The notes under the pieces were generated by a model. It saw only the letters and a program-made list of their open reading frames with translations. It was not told where the DNA came from and searched no databases. The translations under genes were made by a program, and so were the position numbers. Below are positions 35,411 to 44,398 of a stretch of DNA of 64,000 nucleotides, one piece after another (position 1 is the stretch's first letter; each line of letters opens with the position of its first letter). Source of the DNA: Bog-473 sp963753115 (lineage in GTDB: Bacteria > Actinomycetota > Acidimicrobiia > Acidimicrobiales > RAAP-2). Where the stretch lies: contig CAVWBB010000032.1 of NCBI GenBank assembly GCA_963753115.1, positions 59,122-123,121 of the forward strand. Reading direction: 5' to 3'.

Positions 35411-36349
35411 ATGCGCTTCGGACTGCAGATCCCCAACTTCACCGTCGGCGAGACCCCCGGCGCCCTCTTCGAGGGCGTGGTTGCCACGGCGGCCGCGGCA
35501 GAGGAGTCGGGCTTCGACTCGGTCTGGGTGATGGACCACTTCTATCAATTGCCCCCCATGGGCGGGCCCGGCGCGCCGATGCTCGACGCCTACACGCTGC
35601 TGGGCGCACTGGCGGCGCGGACGTCGCGCGTGCGGCTCGGTGCCATGGTCACCGGCGTCACCTACCGCAATCCCGCGCACCTGGCCAAGATCGTGACGAC
35701 GCTCGACACCATCAGTGCGGGTCGGGCCATCCTCGGCATCGGCGCGGCCTGGTACGACGTCGAGCACGAAGGGCTCGGCTTCGACTTCCCCCCCGCCGGC
35801 GAGCGGCTGGACCGGCTTGAGGAGGCGCTGCAGATCTGCCGGGCCATGTTCAGCGAGGAGGCACCGAGCTTCGACGGTCGCTACTACCGTATCCACGAGG
35901 CCCGCAACGTGCCGCCGCCGGTACAGGCGGGCGGCCCACCGATCCTCATTGGCGGCGGCGGTGAGAAGCGGACCCTGAAGCTGGTCGCGCGCTATGCCGA
36001 CATGACGAACTTGTTCGGCGACCCCTCCACCATCGCCCACAAGGTGGACGTCCTGCACCGGCACTGCGCCGACGTGGGGCGTGACCCGTCAGAGGTCACG
36101 GTGAGCCGGCTCAGCACGCTCATGCTCACCGCCGACGCGGCGGAGACGGCGTCGACCCGGGACTTCCTGCGCCAGGTGACGGGTGAGGAGCCCACCACCT
36201 CGGACATCGGCACGCCCGACGAACTGGTGGCCCGGGTGGAGGAGCTGGCCGCAGCGGGCGTCGAGTACTTCATCTTCAACATGCCGACGGCGACGCCGGA
36301 CACCGTCCGACGGGTGGGCGAGCTGCTGGTCGGTCGCTTCGCCGACTAA
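35411..36349 (+). CDS. LLM-class F420-type oxidoreductase
   Basis: A 312-residue TIM-barrel flavin/F420 enzyme: MRFGLQIPNFTVG, SGFDSVWVMDHFYQLPPMGG, RTSRVRLGAMVTGVTYRNPA, ISAGRAILGIGAAWYDVEHEGLGFDFP and ILIGGGGEKRTLKLVARYAD. This set fits the F420-dependent subgroup (TIGR03560-like by memory). It strongly resembles the gene at 54105, so the two are paralogues. It transfers hydride to or from an unknown substrate. It ends 11 bases from the convergent FtsX gene. Confidence 0.9.
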   Translation: MRFGLQIPNFTVGETPGALFEGVVATAAAAEESGFDSVWVMDHFYQLPPMGGPGAPMLDAYTLLGALAARTSRVRLGAMVTGVTYRNPAHLAKIVTTLDTISAGRAILGIGAAWYDVEHEGLGFDFPPAGERLDRLEEALQICRAMFSEEAPSFDGRYYRIHEARNVPPPVQAGGPPILIGGGGEKRTLKLVARYADMTNLFGDPSTIAHKVDVLHRHCADVGRDPSEVTVSRLSTLMLTADAAETASTRDFLRQVTGEEPTTSDIGTPDELVARVEELAAAGVEYFIFNMPTATPDTVRRVGELLVGRFAD

Positions 36350-36360
36350 CCAGCACCTCC

Positions 36361-38858
36361 CTACTCGGCGCGCAGGAGCTGTGACGTCGAGGTGCGGGCA
36401 GCGAGGCGGCCGGGAACTGTGGCCACCAGGATGGCCAGCGCAAGAGCGATGATACCGATCACGACGACCGTCCCGCTCGGGACCGTCGGCGTCGGGCACA
36501 GCGCTGATGTCGGCGGCGAAGAGGTTCCACAGCGCCCGACCCAGGGCGATGCCGGCGGGGATCCCGATCGCACACCCGATGACGGCAGCGACGCTCGCCT
36601 GGACGCCGACGGCGGTGGCGAGCTGCCCCCTGGTGAACCCGAGCGTCTTGAGGATGGCCAGGTCGTGTCGTCGGCGCCGCACCGACGTCACGAGCGTGAT
36701 GCCGAGCGCGGCGGCGGCGCCGACCGCAAGGGTGGCACCGAGCAGTACGGGTGTCGTCCCGAGGGACCCGTAGTTCAGGACCTCGGCCGGGCGGACCACC
36801 CCGAACACGGAACCGCCGTTGATGGCGATGTCCACACGGCGCCCGATGGCCTGGAGCGAGCGCGAGCGCGGCGGGGCTGTTGCCCCCCTTGGTGCGCACG
36901 AGGATGGCGTTCGGCCCGGGCGTGACTTCGAACAGGTTCCGTGCCGCGGGTGGGATGATCCGGTAGGAGAGCACCGCGCCGGTTCCCATCTCCAGGTGCG
37001 ACGAGCCCACGACCCCGATCGGCGGAAGCGTTGCTGTTCCCACGACAGTGAGCATCACCGGCTTGCTGCCGGGGATGCGCACCTGCACGGTGTCCCCGAG
37101 CTGCTTGTGCAGGGAGCGCAGCGTCGAGGCGCCGAGGACGACCTGGTTGGGCGCCTGCAGGCCGTGACCGCTCAGAATCGGCGGGGCGACCGTGGCTCCG
37201 GGTGTCGCGCCCATGACGGGCACGTTCTCTCCGTCCAGTGCGAGGGCGGAATAGTAGATGCCGGTCCAGGACTGGACCAGCGGATCCGCATCGAGCAGCT
37301 TGGCCGCCGCCTTGCCCGGAATGTCGCCCAGCCCCCCACCCCCGTCGATGTCGTAGTTCCAGTTCCAGCCGTACAGGGCCGGGTGCGACACGAGGGTATT
37401 GAGGCTCGACCCGAAGGTCACTGTCGCGACGACCACGGTGACCGCCAGGATGGCACCCAGGATGGCGGACCGGACGGGAACCGCGGTCCGGCCCACACCC
37501 GGCTCGAGGGCGAAGCGCACGCCGGTGACCGCCGCAGGGGGGAGACCGGCCCGGGTGGCCGCCGACGTGACCCGCGAGGACGTGAAGCGGTCCCCTCGGT
37601 TTCGGGCACGGTCGGGCAGCGAACGGAAGGATCCCAGCACGGCCACGCCGCCAAGGACGACGGCCAGGATCGCGACGCCGACGCCGATCACCGTCCAGTC
37701 GGGATGGAGCGACACCCTGAGGAACGGCTGCACCGGTCCGAGGGGCCCGAGCGGCGACAAGGCCACGGCCACGACGCCGGCGAGCAGCGAGCCAAGCAGC
37801 AGGGCGCCGAGCGAGCCGAGGAGTCCGTCCCACAGGCACATTGGTGGGTCCGCTCCGAGGGCCCGGGCGATGTCGAGGTCGGGTGCCCGCAGCCGGACCC
37901 GACGACTGATCACCTGCCCGGCGATGAGGAGGGCGGCGACCCCCATGATGCCGCCGAAGACGTTGAGGGCGATCGTCTCCGGGCGAAGTGTGGCGTTGGC
38001 GGTCGCGATGATGTCTTGTGACTCCTGGTAGACGAACGGAAGCCCCTTGGGCAGCGCACGCTTCACCGCCGCCTCCACCGTTGAGAGGTGGCGTTCACCG
38101 CCCTGCAGCGTCAGCGCGCTGACCATGTCGTTGCTGCAGCAGGCGAGGAGCTTGTTCGTGAGGGCGGGTGTGAACAACATGATCGACTGGCCGTTCGCAT
38201 TGTTCTGGTCCTGGAACAGCGTGGTCGCCCGCCCGTTGGTGATGCCGACGATCTTCACCCGCGCCCGTTGATGAACCGGGATCGGCTGGTTGGGGTTGAA
38301 ATTGCCCGACGAGCTCTGCGCGTTGGTCACCCATCCGACTCTGATTTCTTCGCCCACGTGGTAGCCCAGCGCCTTGGCGCTGGCAGCATCGACGACGATC
38401 TCGTCCGGCTTGCGCGGGTCGACCATCCGCCCCTCGGTGATGGCAACGGGGTCCTCGTTGAAGTCGAGTCCACCCACGGTTGCCTCGGCAGGGGGGGCAA
38501 TTGCCGAGTTCGCATACGGCAGTCCCCGAGCGGTCAACGGGCCCAGGTTGAGCTCCACGGTGCTCTCGACCCGCTCCACGTGGGGCAGGTGGGACAGCGT
38601 TCGGAGCAGCGAAGGATTGTAGGCCGAGTCGAGGCCGATGCCCGGGTTGATGACGCCATCGAGGACGAAGAGCTGCGGGACGTGCGAAGCCGTCACGAAG
38701 TCCGTGTAGGAGGACTCGGTGCTGCGCGCCGCCTCAATGGAGCCCAGCGCGAAGCCCCCCATCGCGCCCACGAGGATCATGACGGAGAGGAAGTAGGAGA
38801 GCTCCGACCGGAAGGTCGACCGGAGCCGGTACCACGCAAAGGGGAGCGCTCGACCCAT
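36361..38858 (-). pseudogene. FtsX-type ABC transporter permease gene with two frameshifts
   Basis: From the ATG at 38858 a MacB/FtsX-like permease of about 830 residues can be followed. It has a first TM helix (SYFLSVMILVGAMGGFALG), a large extracellular part, three helices from about residue 330, a second extracellular part, then three final helices. The frame breaks near 36854-36868 (four extra bases in a GAGC-rich stretch) and again near 36484-36495 (one extra base). The tail VVVIGIIALALAILVATVPG to TAG at 36361 lies in the third frame. Blocks match the paralogue at 47859. Together with an ATPase such as that at 43681 it would form an exporter of a lipid or peptide. Start overlaps the upstream FAD gene as TGATG. 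Confidence 0.82.
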
Positions 38859-40304
38859 CAGGTCTCGCGGGTCGCGTTCTCGTGGCGCCCGAGGTCGTGC
38901 AGCGCAGCCTGCGCCGCTCCCAGTCCGCACATGCCGTGGACGCCGCCCCCGGGCGGGGTGGCAGCGGAGCACAGGTAGACGCCCTTCATCGCAGTGCGGT
39001 ACGGGTTCCACCGAGCTGTCGGACGGAGGATCATCTGGCGAAGCGTCGCCGCTCCGGCATTGATGTCCCCGCCGACGTAGCTCGGGTTGTGCTCCTCGGC
39101 GTCCACCGCCGTGAACGTCGACCGCGCCAGGACCAGGTCACGGAACCCCGGGGCGAACCGTTCGATCTGTGACTCGATTCTTTCGGTCATGTCCACCGAC
39201 GGATCCGTTGGGGACGTGGCAGTAGGCCCACAACGTATGCCGCCCTGTCGGCGCCCGCTCAGGATCGACCACGCAGGGCTGGGTCACGAGGCAATAGGGT
39301 CGCTCTGGGTGGCGGCCGGCGTTGACGTCGGCCTCACTCCGGGCGATCTCTTCGAAGGTGCCACCCACGTGCACGGTGACGGCCTCACGGCAGCCTTCGG
39401 CGCTCCACGGCACCGGTCCGCGCAAAGCCCAGTCGACCTTGCACACGCCCGGCCCGTAGCGGTACCGGGCCAGGGCGCGGCCATAGCCGCTCGGCAGCGA
39501 CTCTCCCGCCATTTCGATCAGCTGTCGTGGCGTGACGTCGAGCAGGACCGCCCGGGCCGGAGGGAGTTCGTCCAACCGTTTCACCAGACAGCCCGTCTCA
39601 ATCCGGCCGCCCGCCGCCGCGAGCTCGGCGAGGAGGGCGTCGACGATGGCGCTGCTGCCACCCTCGACGACGGGCCAGCCATAGCGGTGAGCCAGCGCGG
39701 TGAAGAGGCGAGGGAAGACGCCGGAGAGCGGCGCGGTCAGCGGCAGCATGGAGTGGGCCGCGGTTCCGGCCACGAGTGCCCGGCCCTCATCCGTGTGGAA
39801 TCGACGGGCCAGGCGTTGGGCCGAGGACAGCCCGCGGAGCGCGAAGCCAGCGGCTGCCAGCGGGTGGGCAGGGATGTCGCGCATGGAACCGAGGAAGGCC
39901 GGCAGGATGTTGTCCAGGTTCTCGACGAGTGGCGCGAAGAGCCGTGTGTAGGCCGGCCCGTCCGTTCCGAGCGAGCGCGCGACGTCGCCAACATCGGGAC
40001 CGATGGACACGGCACGCGTCCCACCCAGGGGATGGGCGAAGGCGACCGCCGGGGTCAGCAGGCGGACGCCGTGCCCGTAGAGGTCGATGTCGTGGAAGGC
40101 CGGCGAGGCCAGCAGCAGCGGGTGGACGGCCGAGCAGATGTCGTGGCGGAACCCCGGCAGCGTCAGCTCGGCGGTGCGGCAGCCGCCGCCGGGCTCGTCC
40201 GCAGCTTCGTACACGTCGACGGCCAGGCCGGTCCGGGCCAGCACGAGTGCGGCAACCAGCCCGTTGGGGCCGGCGCCGACGACGATGGCGTCCGCGGGCC
40301 TCAT
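38858..40304 (-). pseudogene. Phytoene-desaturase-like FAD oxidoreductase gene with a frameshift
   Basis: The ATG at 40304 starts an FAD/NAD(P)-binding oxidoreductase of the CrtI-like, NAD(P)/FAD amine-oxidase group. It opens with the dinucleotide fold (AIVVGAGPNGLVAALVLARTG, in two parts), then GGGCRTAELTLPGFRHDICS. After HTLWAYCHVPNGS the frame shifts by one near 39193-39204, and the C-terminal part (MTERIESQIERFAPGFRDLV, then MCGLGAAQAALHDL) follows in another frame to the stop at 38858. The C-terminal substrate and FAD-closing region is thus lost if the shift is real. Eight bases separate it from the metallo-beta-lactamase gene upstream, and it overlaps the FtsX start, so it is part of a minus-strand operon. 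Confidence 0.82.
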
Positions 40305-40311
40305 CGGCGGA

Positions 40312-41163
40312 TCACACGCGTACGGTCAGTGTCTCCGCCGCACCCACGACGGGCACGGGGTTCCCGGCGAAGCGGCAGACGGTGCGTTCGATCTCGGCAT
40401 CGCTGCGTTCCGGCCGATGGTGGAAGAGCGCGACCTTGCGTGCCCCGGCGAGGGTGCCGAGGTGCACGGCATATTCCGCCGCGGCATGCCCGAACGACCC
40501 CTCGGCCTCCACCTCTTCCGCGCGGAGGTGGGCGTCGTGGATCAGGAGATCGACCTCTGCAGCGAGACGGAGGGCATTCTCGTGGTACTCGCCGATGCCG
40601 CTGGGCCCCGGTCCGAGCGCGGTCGGGCAGTGGTCGGGGACGTAGGCGACGGAGGAGTGCCCGTCACTGATCCGGAACCCCACCGTGTGGCCGCCCTTGT
40701 GGGGGACATCGAGGGCGAGCACCTCGAAACCTTCGGCCGTGAACGCCTCGCCCGGGACGAGGCCGAACCGCCACTGGCCGCGGAGCGCCGACGGTTCGAT
40801 GGGAAAGAACGGCGGCGACATCATGCGGGCCAGCATCGTTTCCGCGTCGGAGCCGTCCGCCTGGTCGGGCAGCAGCAGGTCGACCCGGGCGTCGTCACGA
40901 TCGCCGGCCCGGAAGAAGGGGAGGCCCTGCACATGGTCCCAGTGCAGATGCGTCAGCAGGACGGTGCCGCGGAACGGAGCATCGCCGAGGAGTGCGGAAA
41001 GGCGCCGCAGACCAGTGCCGGCATCGAGCAGCAAGGATGGACCCTGCACGTCATCGTTGTCGTCATGCGACAGCGCGACACATGAGGTGTGCCCGCCGAA
41101 TCGGATGTAGTCGAGACCGGGTGCGGGGGTCGAGCCGCGGGTCCCGCAGAAGGTCACACGCAC
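40312..41163 (-). CDS. Metallo-beta-lactamase-fold hydrolase, possible cyclic-nucleotide phosphodiesterase
   Basis: About 283 residues from a GTG at 41163. It opens with VTFCGTRGSTPAPG, then FGGHTSCV, DAGTGLRRL, and the metal motif THLHWDHVQGLPFF (HxHxDH). Further ligands are in VPDHCP and LLIHDAHL, and FHHRPERSD stands near the end. The GTRGS opening and open active site resemble RNase Z-like and cAMP-phosphodiesterase-like members, which cut phosphodiester bonds. The gene follows the cyclic-nucleotide-binding gene by four bases and faces an adenylate cyclase. A role in removing cyclic nucleotide is therefore attractive, though only inferred. Confidence 0.85.
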   Translation of the reverse strand: MRVTFCGTRGSTPAPGLDYIRFGGHTSCVALSHDDNDDVQGPSLLLDAGTGLRRLSALLGDAPFRGTVLLTHLHWDHVQGLPFFRAGDRDDARVDLLLPDQADGSDAETMLARMMSPPFFPIEPSALRGQWRFGLVPGEAFTAEGFEVLALDVPHKGGHTVGFRISDGHSSVAYVPDHCPTALGPGPSGIGEYHENALRLAAEVDLLIHDAHLRAEEVEAEGSFGHAAAEYAVHLGTLAGARKVALFHHRPERSDAEIERTVCRFAGNPVPVVGAAETLTVRV

Positions 41164-41167
41164 GCGT

Positions 41168-42187
41168 TCAGTCTCGCGCCCGGTCCTCGCGGCGATGCCC
41201 CGCGGACAGCTCCTCCAGATGTGCGCGCTGAATGAGGTCGGCTTCGAAGAGCGCCACACGGCATGGCGTCACCGCGATGTTGCTCGACGTACGAACGCCG
41301 CCCTCGAGGTGCGCCCGCTCGCCGAGCAGCGCCCCGGGCCCGTACTCGGCCAGGCGCTCCCCGCCCCGCTCCACGCGGACGATGCCGTCGAGGATCAGCA
41401 GGACCTCGGTACCCGGCTCGCCCTCCCCGAACAGGATCGTGCCGGCGGGGAACCGCTCGATGCGGCGCTTGCCGCCCCCCTGCATCAGCTGTGCCGACAG
41501 GGATGTCTCGAGCGCGCTCTCGACGGCGGACACCAGCGCCTCGGAGTCCTCGTCGCCCCACGGGCTGTGCTTGCCAAACGACTTGCGGTACCAGTCCTTG
41601 AAGTCGGTCAGGCCCGACTTGTGTGACAGCTTCTGGTCCGAGCCGTACACCCAGTGCCGGGGGAACCGGCTCGCGCCGACGAGCTCGTGCTCCGATCGTC
41701 CGTCCGCGTACAGGGTCAGTGACAGCGTCGTCCACACCAGTGGGGCCTGCCACTGGACGAAGGGGCGCCGCCGCACCCGTCGTGGCGCTGGAACGCCGGT
41801 GCGACCGCCGCAGGTCTGGACGAAACGGACCCAGCCCTCTCCGTGCTCGGGAGGGCGCTGAATGTCCGGCAACTGCACGGCTTGGAAGCGATGGCGCACC
41901 GCGCCCAGGTTGACCAAGGTGGTGCCCATGAGCCCCCCACCCTCGTAACCGCAGTCGACGATCTGCCCGCCGTCCACCGTGACGAAGGCTCGGAGCTCGT
42001 TGGCGAAGCGGAACCGGTCCTCGTCCCGCAGCCGCTCGACGTCCATGCCCTCACTCGGGGGAGGCGGGTCGTAGTGCGTGATCCCTGAGTCGAACGCCAG
42101 CCGCTGCGCCCCCTGGATTGCCTCGGTCGGGATCCAGGAGAGAGAAGTGACGAGTCCGTTGTGGCGGGTCAACCCTTCTGTGCTCAT
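41168..42187 (-). CDS. Cyclic-nucleotide-binding-domain protein
   Basis: About 339 residues from the ATG at 42187, which has an AGAGG box upstream; the open frame to 42241 would overrun the palindrome at 42227. The first 230 residues belong to no family I recognise. Residues about 240-320 are a cNMP-binding beta-roll: RFPAGTILFGEGEPGTEVLLILDGIVRV, then LAEYGPGALLGERAHLEGGVRTSSNIAV. The second block is the phosphate-binding cassette with its conserved Glu and Arg. No helix-turn-helix follows, so it is not a CRP-type regulator but a cyclic-nucleotide sensor or scaffold. It diverges from the adenylate cyclase gene. Confidence 0.85.
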   Translation of the reverse strand: MSTEGLTRHNGLVTSLSWIPTEAIQGAQRLAFDSGITHYDPPPPSEGMDVERLRDEDRFRFANELRAFVTVDGGQIVDCGYEGGGLMGTTLVNLGAVRHRFQAVQLPDIQRPPEHGEGWVRFVQTCGGRTGVPAPRRVRRRPFVQWQAPLVWTTLSLTLYADGRSEHELVGASRFPRHWVYGSDQKLSHKSGLTDFKDWYRKSFGKHSPWGDEDSEALVSAVESALETSLSAQLMQGGGKRRIERFPAGTILFGEGEPGTEVLLILDGIVRVERGGERLAEYGPGALLGERAHLEGGVRTSSNIAVTPCRVALFEADLIQRAHLEELSAGHRREDRARD

Positions 42188-42226
42188 GGACTCAGCCTCT
42201 ACCGGAGGATCCGGGTTGACGAGTGT

Positions 42227-42242
42227 GGTGACAGGCATCACA
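42227..42242. promoter_or_regulatory. CRP-like palindrome in cyclase/cNMP-sensor divergent promoter
   Basis: GGTGACAGGCATCACA contains GTGA-six bases-TCAC, one base off the full CRP consensus TGTGA-N6-TCACA that is shared by mycobacterial CRP. It lies 39 bases before the cNMP-binding gene and 57 before the cyclase start, where it could act on both. A further short repeat (GGTG...CACC) follows at about 42244-42258. Confidence 0.55.
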
Positions 42243-42299
42243 TGGTGTGCCTAGCACCACCAGGATCGGGATGGTCCCCACCTTTTCCGAGCACTCGGT

Positions 42300-43679
42300 G
42301 TGTGTGAGAACTACACCGTGGATGACGAAGCGGGCGGTTCCAGCACGATCTCGGTGTTCCTGGCCGATGACAACCTCATCGTCCGCGAGGGTGTCAAGGC
42401 GCTGATTGAGCGACACGCCGATCTGCGAATCGTCGGCGTGGCTGCGGATTACGACGAGGTTGTCGACGGGGCCACGACCCTGCACCCGCAGGTCCTCGTG
42501 ACCGACATCAGGATGCCGCCGGACTTCAACCGTGAAGGCATCGACGCCGCGAAGGAGGTGCGCAAGCGGCATCCCGGTACCGGCGTCGTCATCCTCTCGC
42601 AGTACGACGACCCGGAGTATGCCGTCTCCCTGCTGGCCGAAGGCTCAGCGGGCTACGGCTACCTGCTGAAGGATCACATCGCTCAGGGGGACCAGCTGGT
42701 CGATGCGATCCGTTCCGTCGCCACCGGCGGGAACGCGCTCGACCCCGCCATCGTCGACGCGCTGCTGCGACCCATGACCGCACACGGCGGCCTCACACCT
42801 CCGGAGGAAGAGCTCCTGGGGATGGTGGCCGAGGGCAAGCCGATCAAGGCCATTGCGGCAGCGAGGCGGCTCCCACCCGAGGCGGTCGATGCCGAAGTCG
42901 AAGCCGTGTTCGTCAAGCTGGCCGAGGGAGTCTCGGCTGGCACGGAAGGAGCGCTCCAGCGCCTGCGGCTGTTGCACAAGGCAATTGTCGACCGTGAGGA
43001 ACAGGGCGAGACGTTGTCGCGGCTGCTTCCTGGAGGCTTGGCCGAGAAACTGAGGCGTGACGGCCGCCAGATCGGTGAGACAGAGCGGGTCGTGGTGACG
43101 GTGCTCATGAGCGACATCCGCTCGTACTCGACCATCGCCGAGCACGCGGATCCGAGCCAACTGGCCGGTCAGCTCAACACCCACCGCGCCGCCATGAACG
43201 ATGCCATCCTCGGGGAGAACGGGACGGTCATGCAGTTCGTGGGGGACGCAGTCATGGCGGTGTTCGGTGCGCCTTTCGAACAGGTGGATCATGCCGATCG
43301 GGCCGTGGGGGCGGCACTCGCCATGCACGAGAAGCAGGCCGTCATCAACCGCAGATGGGAGGAGGAGGGGCTGCCGCCGTTCGGCCTCGGCCTGGGCCTC
43401 TCGACCGGGGAGGCCGCCGCCGCCCTGCTCGGCTCGGAAGAGCGCTTGGAATACACCCTCGTCGGGGACACGGTCAACATGTCCCAGCGGCTGCAGCAAC
43501 TGGCAGACGCAGGTGAGATCGTGGTCTCCCAGGGCACGGTCGACGCCTGGGAGGTGGCACGCCGCACGGCCGCTCTGCCCCCGCAATTGGTCAAGGGACG
43601 CGAGACACCCGTCATCGCATACAAACTGGTGGACGACGGACGCCGATCAGGCGACGTCCTGGCGAAAGAAGGAACCTGA
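42300..43679 (+). CDS. Receiver-(degenerate LuxR HTH)-adenylate/guanylate cyclase fusion
   Basis: A 459-residue protein. Residues about 17-140 are a response-regulator receiver: FLADDN at the acidic pocket, phosphoacceptor Asp in VLVTDIRMPP, and LLKDH with the Lys. Residues about 150-205 (LTPPEEELLGMVAEGKPIKAIAA) keep the shape of a LuxR helix-turn-helix but with altered residues, so DNA binding is doubtful. From about 255 a class III cyclase follows: LMSDIRSYSTIAE (metal Asp), MQFVGDAVMAVFGAP (second Asp) and YTLVGDTVNMSQRLQQL (Asn-type transition-state site). Phosphorylation would control cyclic nucleotide production. The receiver is clearly related to that at 46959-47705, so the same kinase (44399) may drive both. 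GTG at 42300 used; GTG at 42318 is possible. Confidence 0.9.
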   Translation: MCENYTVDDEAGGSSTISVFLADDNLIVREGVKALIERHADLRIVGVAADYDEVVDGATTLHPQVLVTDIRMPPDFNREGIDAAKEVRKRHPGTGVVILSQYDDPEYAVSLLAEGSAGYGYLLKDHIAQGDQLVDAIRSVATGGNALDPAIVDALLRPMTAHGGLTPPEEELLGMVAEGKPIKAIAAARRLPPEAVDAEVEAVFVKLAEGVSAGTEGALQRLRLLHKAIVDREEQGETLSRLLPGGLAEKLRRDGRQIGETERVVVTVLMSDIRSYSTIAEHADPSQLAGQLNTHRAAMNDAILGENGTVMQFVGDAVMAVFGAPFEQVDHADRAVGAALAMHEKQAVINRRWEEEGLPPFGLGLGLSTGEAAAALLGSEERLEYTLVGDTVNMSQRLQQLADAGEIVVSQGTVDAWEVARRTAALPPQLVKGRETPVIAYKLVDDGRRSGDVLAKEGT

Positions 43680-43680
43680 C

Positions 43681-44385
43681 ATGGACGCCTTGGTCGCAGA
43701 GAAAGTCCGCAAGACCTTCGAGGCTGAGAATGCCCCGGTGCGAGCGCTGCGAGGCGCCAACCTGGTCGTCCCGTCGGGGGACTTCGTCGCGTTGATGGGT
43801 CCGTCCGGTTGTGGCAAGTCGACCTTGCTCAACCTGATCGCCGGGCTCGACGTGGCCGACGAGGGGACGATCACCGTCGCCGGTGAGCTGGTCACCGGCC
43901 GCACCGAGGACGAACTGTCGCAGCTCCGGCGACGTCACATCGGGATCGTCTTCCAGTTCTTCAACCTGCTGGAAGGGATGACCGTCCTGGAGAACGTTGC
44001 CCTGCCGGCGGTCATCGCTGGGCGGAAGCGGAAGCTGGCCGAGACGCGTGCCCGCGATCTTCTCGATCTGCTGGGAATCGGTGACAAGGCATCGACCGTG
44101 CCGGGCATGCTCTCGGGCGGGCAGCGGCAACGGCTGGCCATTGCACGGGCCTTGGCCAACGAGCCGACGCTGTTGCTGGCGGACGAGCCAACCGGCGCCC
44201 TGGACTCCGAGGGCGGTCAAGAGGTCATTGAGCTCTTGAGCCGCCTGCACACCGGCGGACAGACGATCGTGCTCGTGACCCATGACGCCAACGTCGCATC
44301 GGCAGCGGCCCGGATCGTGCGCATGCGGGACGGCAGGATCTCGACGGACGAGGAGTCGGAGATCCCAGTGGCCGTCCAGTCCTGA
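43681..44385 (+). CDS. ABC transporter ATP-binding protein (LolD/MacB type)
   Basis: A 234-residue ATPase. Walker A is GPSGCGKST (about residues 36-44), the Q-loop VFQFFNLLEGMTVLEN, signature LSGGQRQRLAIARAL, Walker B LLLADEPTGALD and switch His in LVTHDAN. This subgroup pairs with FtsX-like permeases that pull lipids, lipoproteins or peptides out of the membrane. It lies one base after the cyclase gene and 13 bases before the histidine kinase. No intact permease is next to it; the two FtsX genes at 36361 and 47859 are the natural partners. Confidence 0.94.
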   Translation: MDALVAEKVRKTFEAENAPVRALRGANLVVPSGDFVALMGPSGCGKSTLLNLIAGLDVADEGTITVAGELVTGRTEDELSQLRRRHIGIVFQFFNLLEGMTVLENVALPAVIAGRKRKLAETRARDLLDLLGIGDKASTVPGMLSGGQRQRLAIARALANEPTLLLADEPTGALDSEGGQEVIELLSRLHTGGQTIVLVTHDANVASAAARIVRMRDGRISTDEESEIPVAVQS

Positions 44386-44398
44386 GCGTTTCGGTCCG

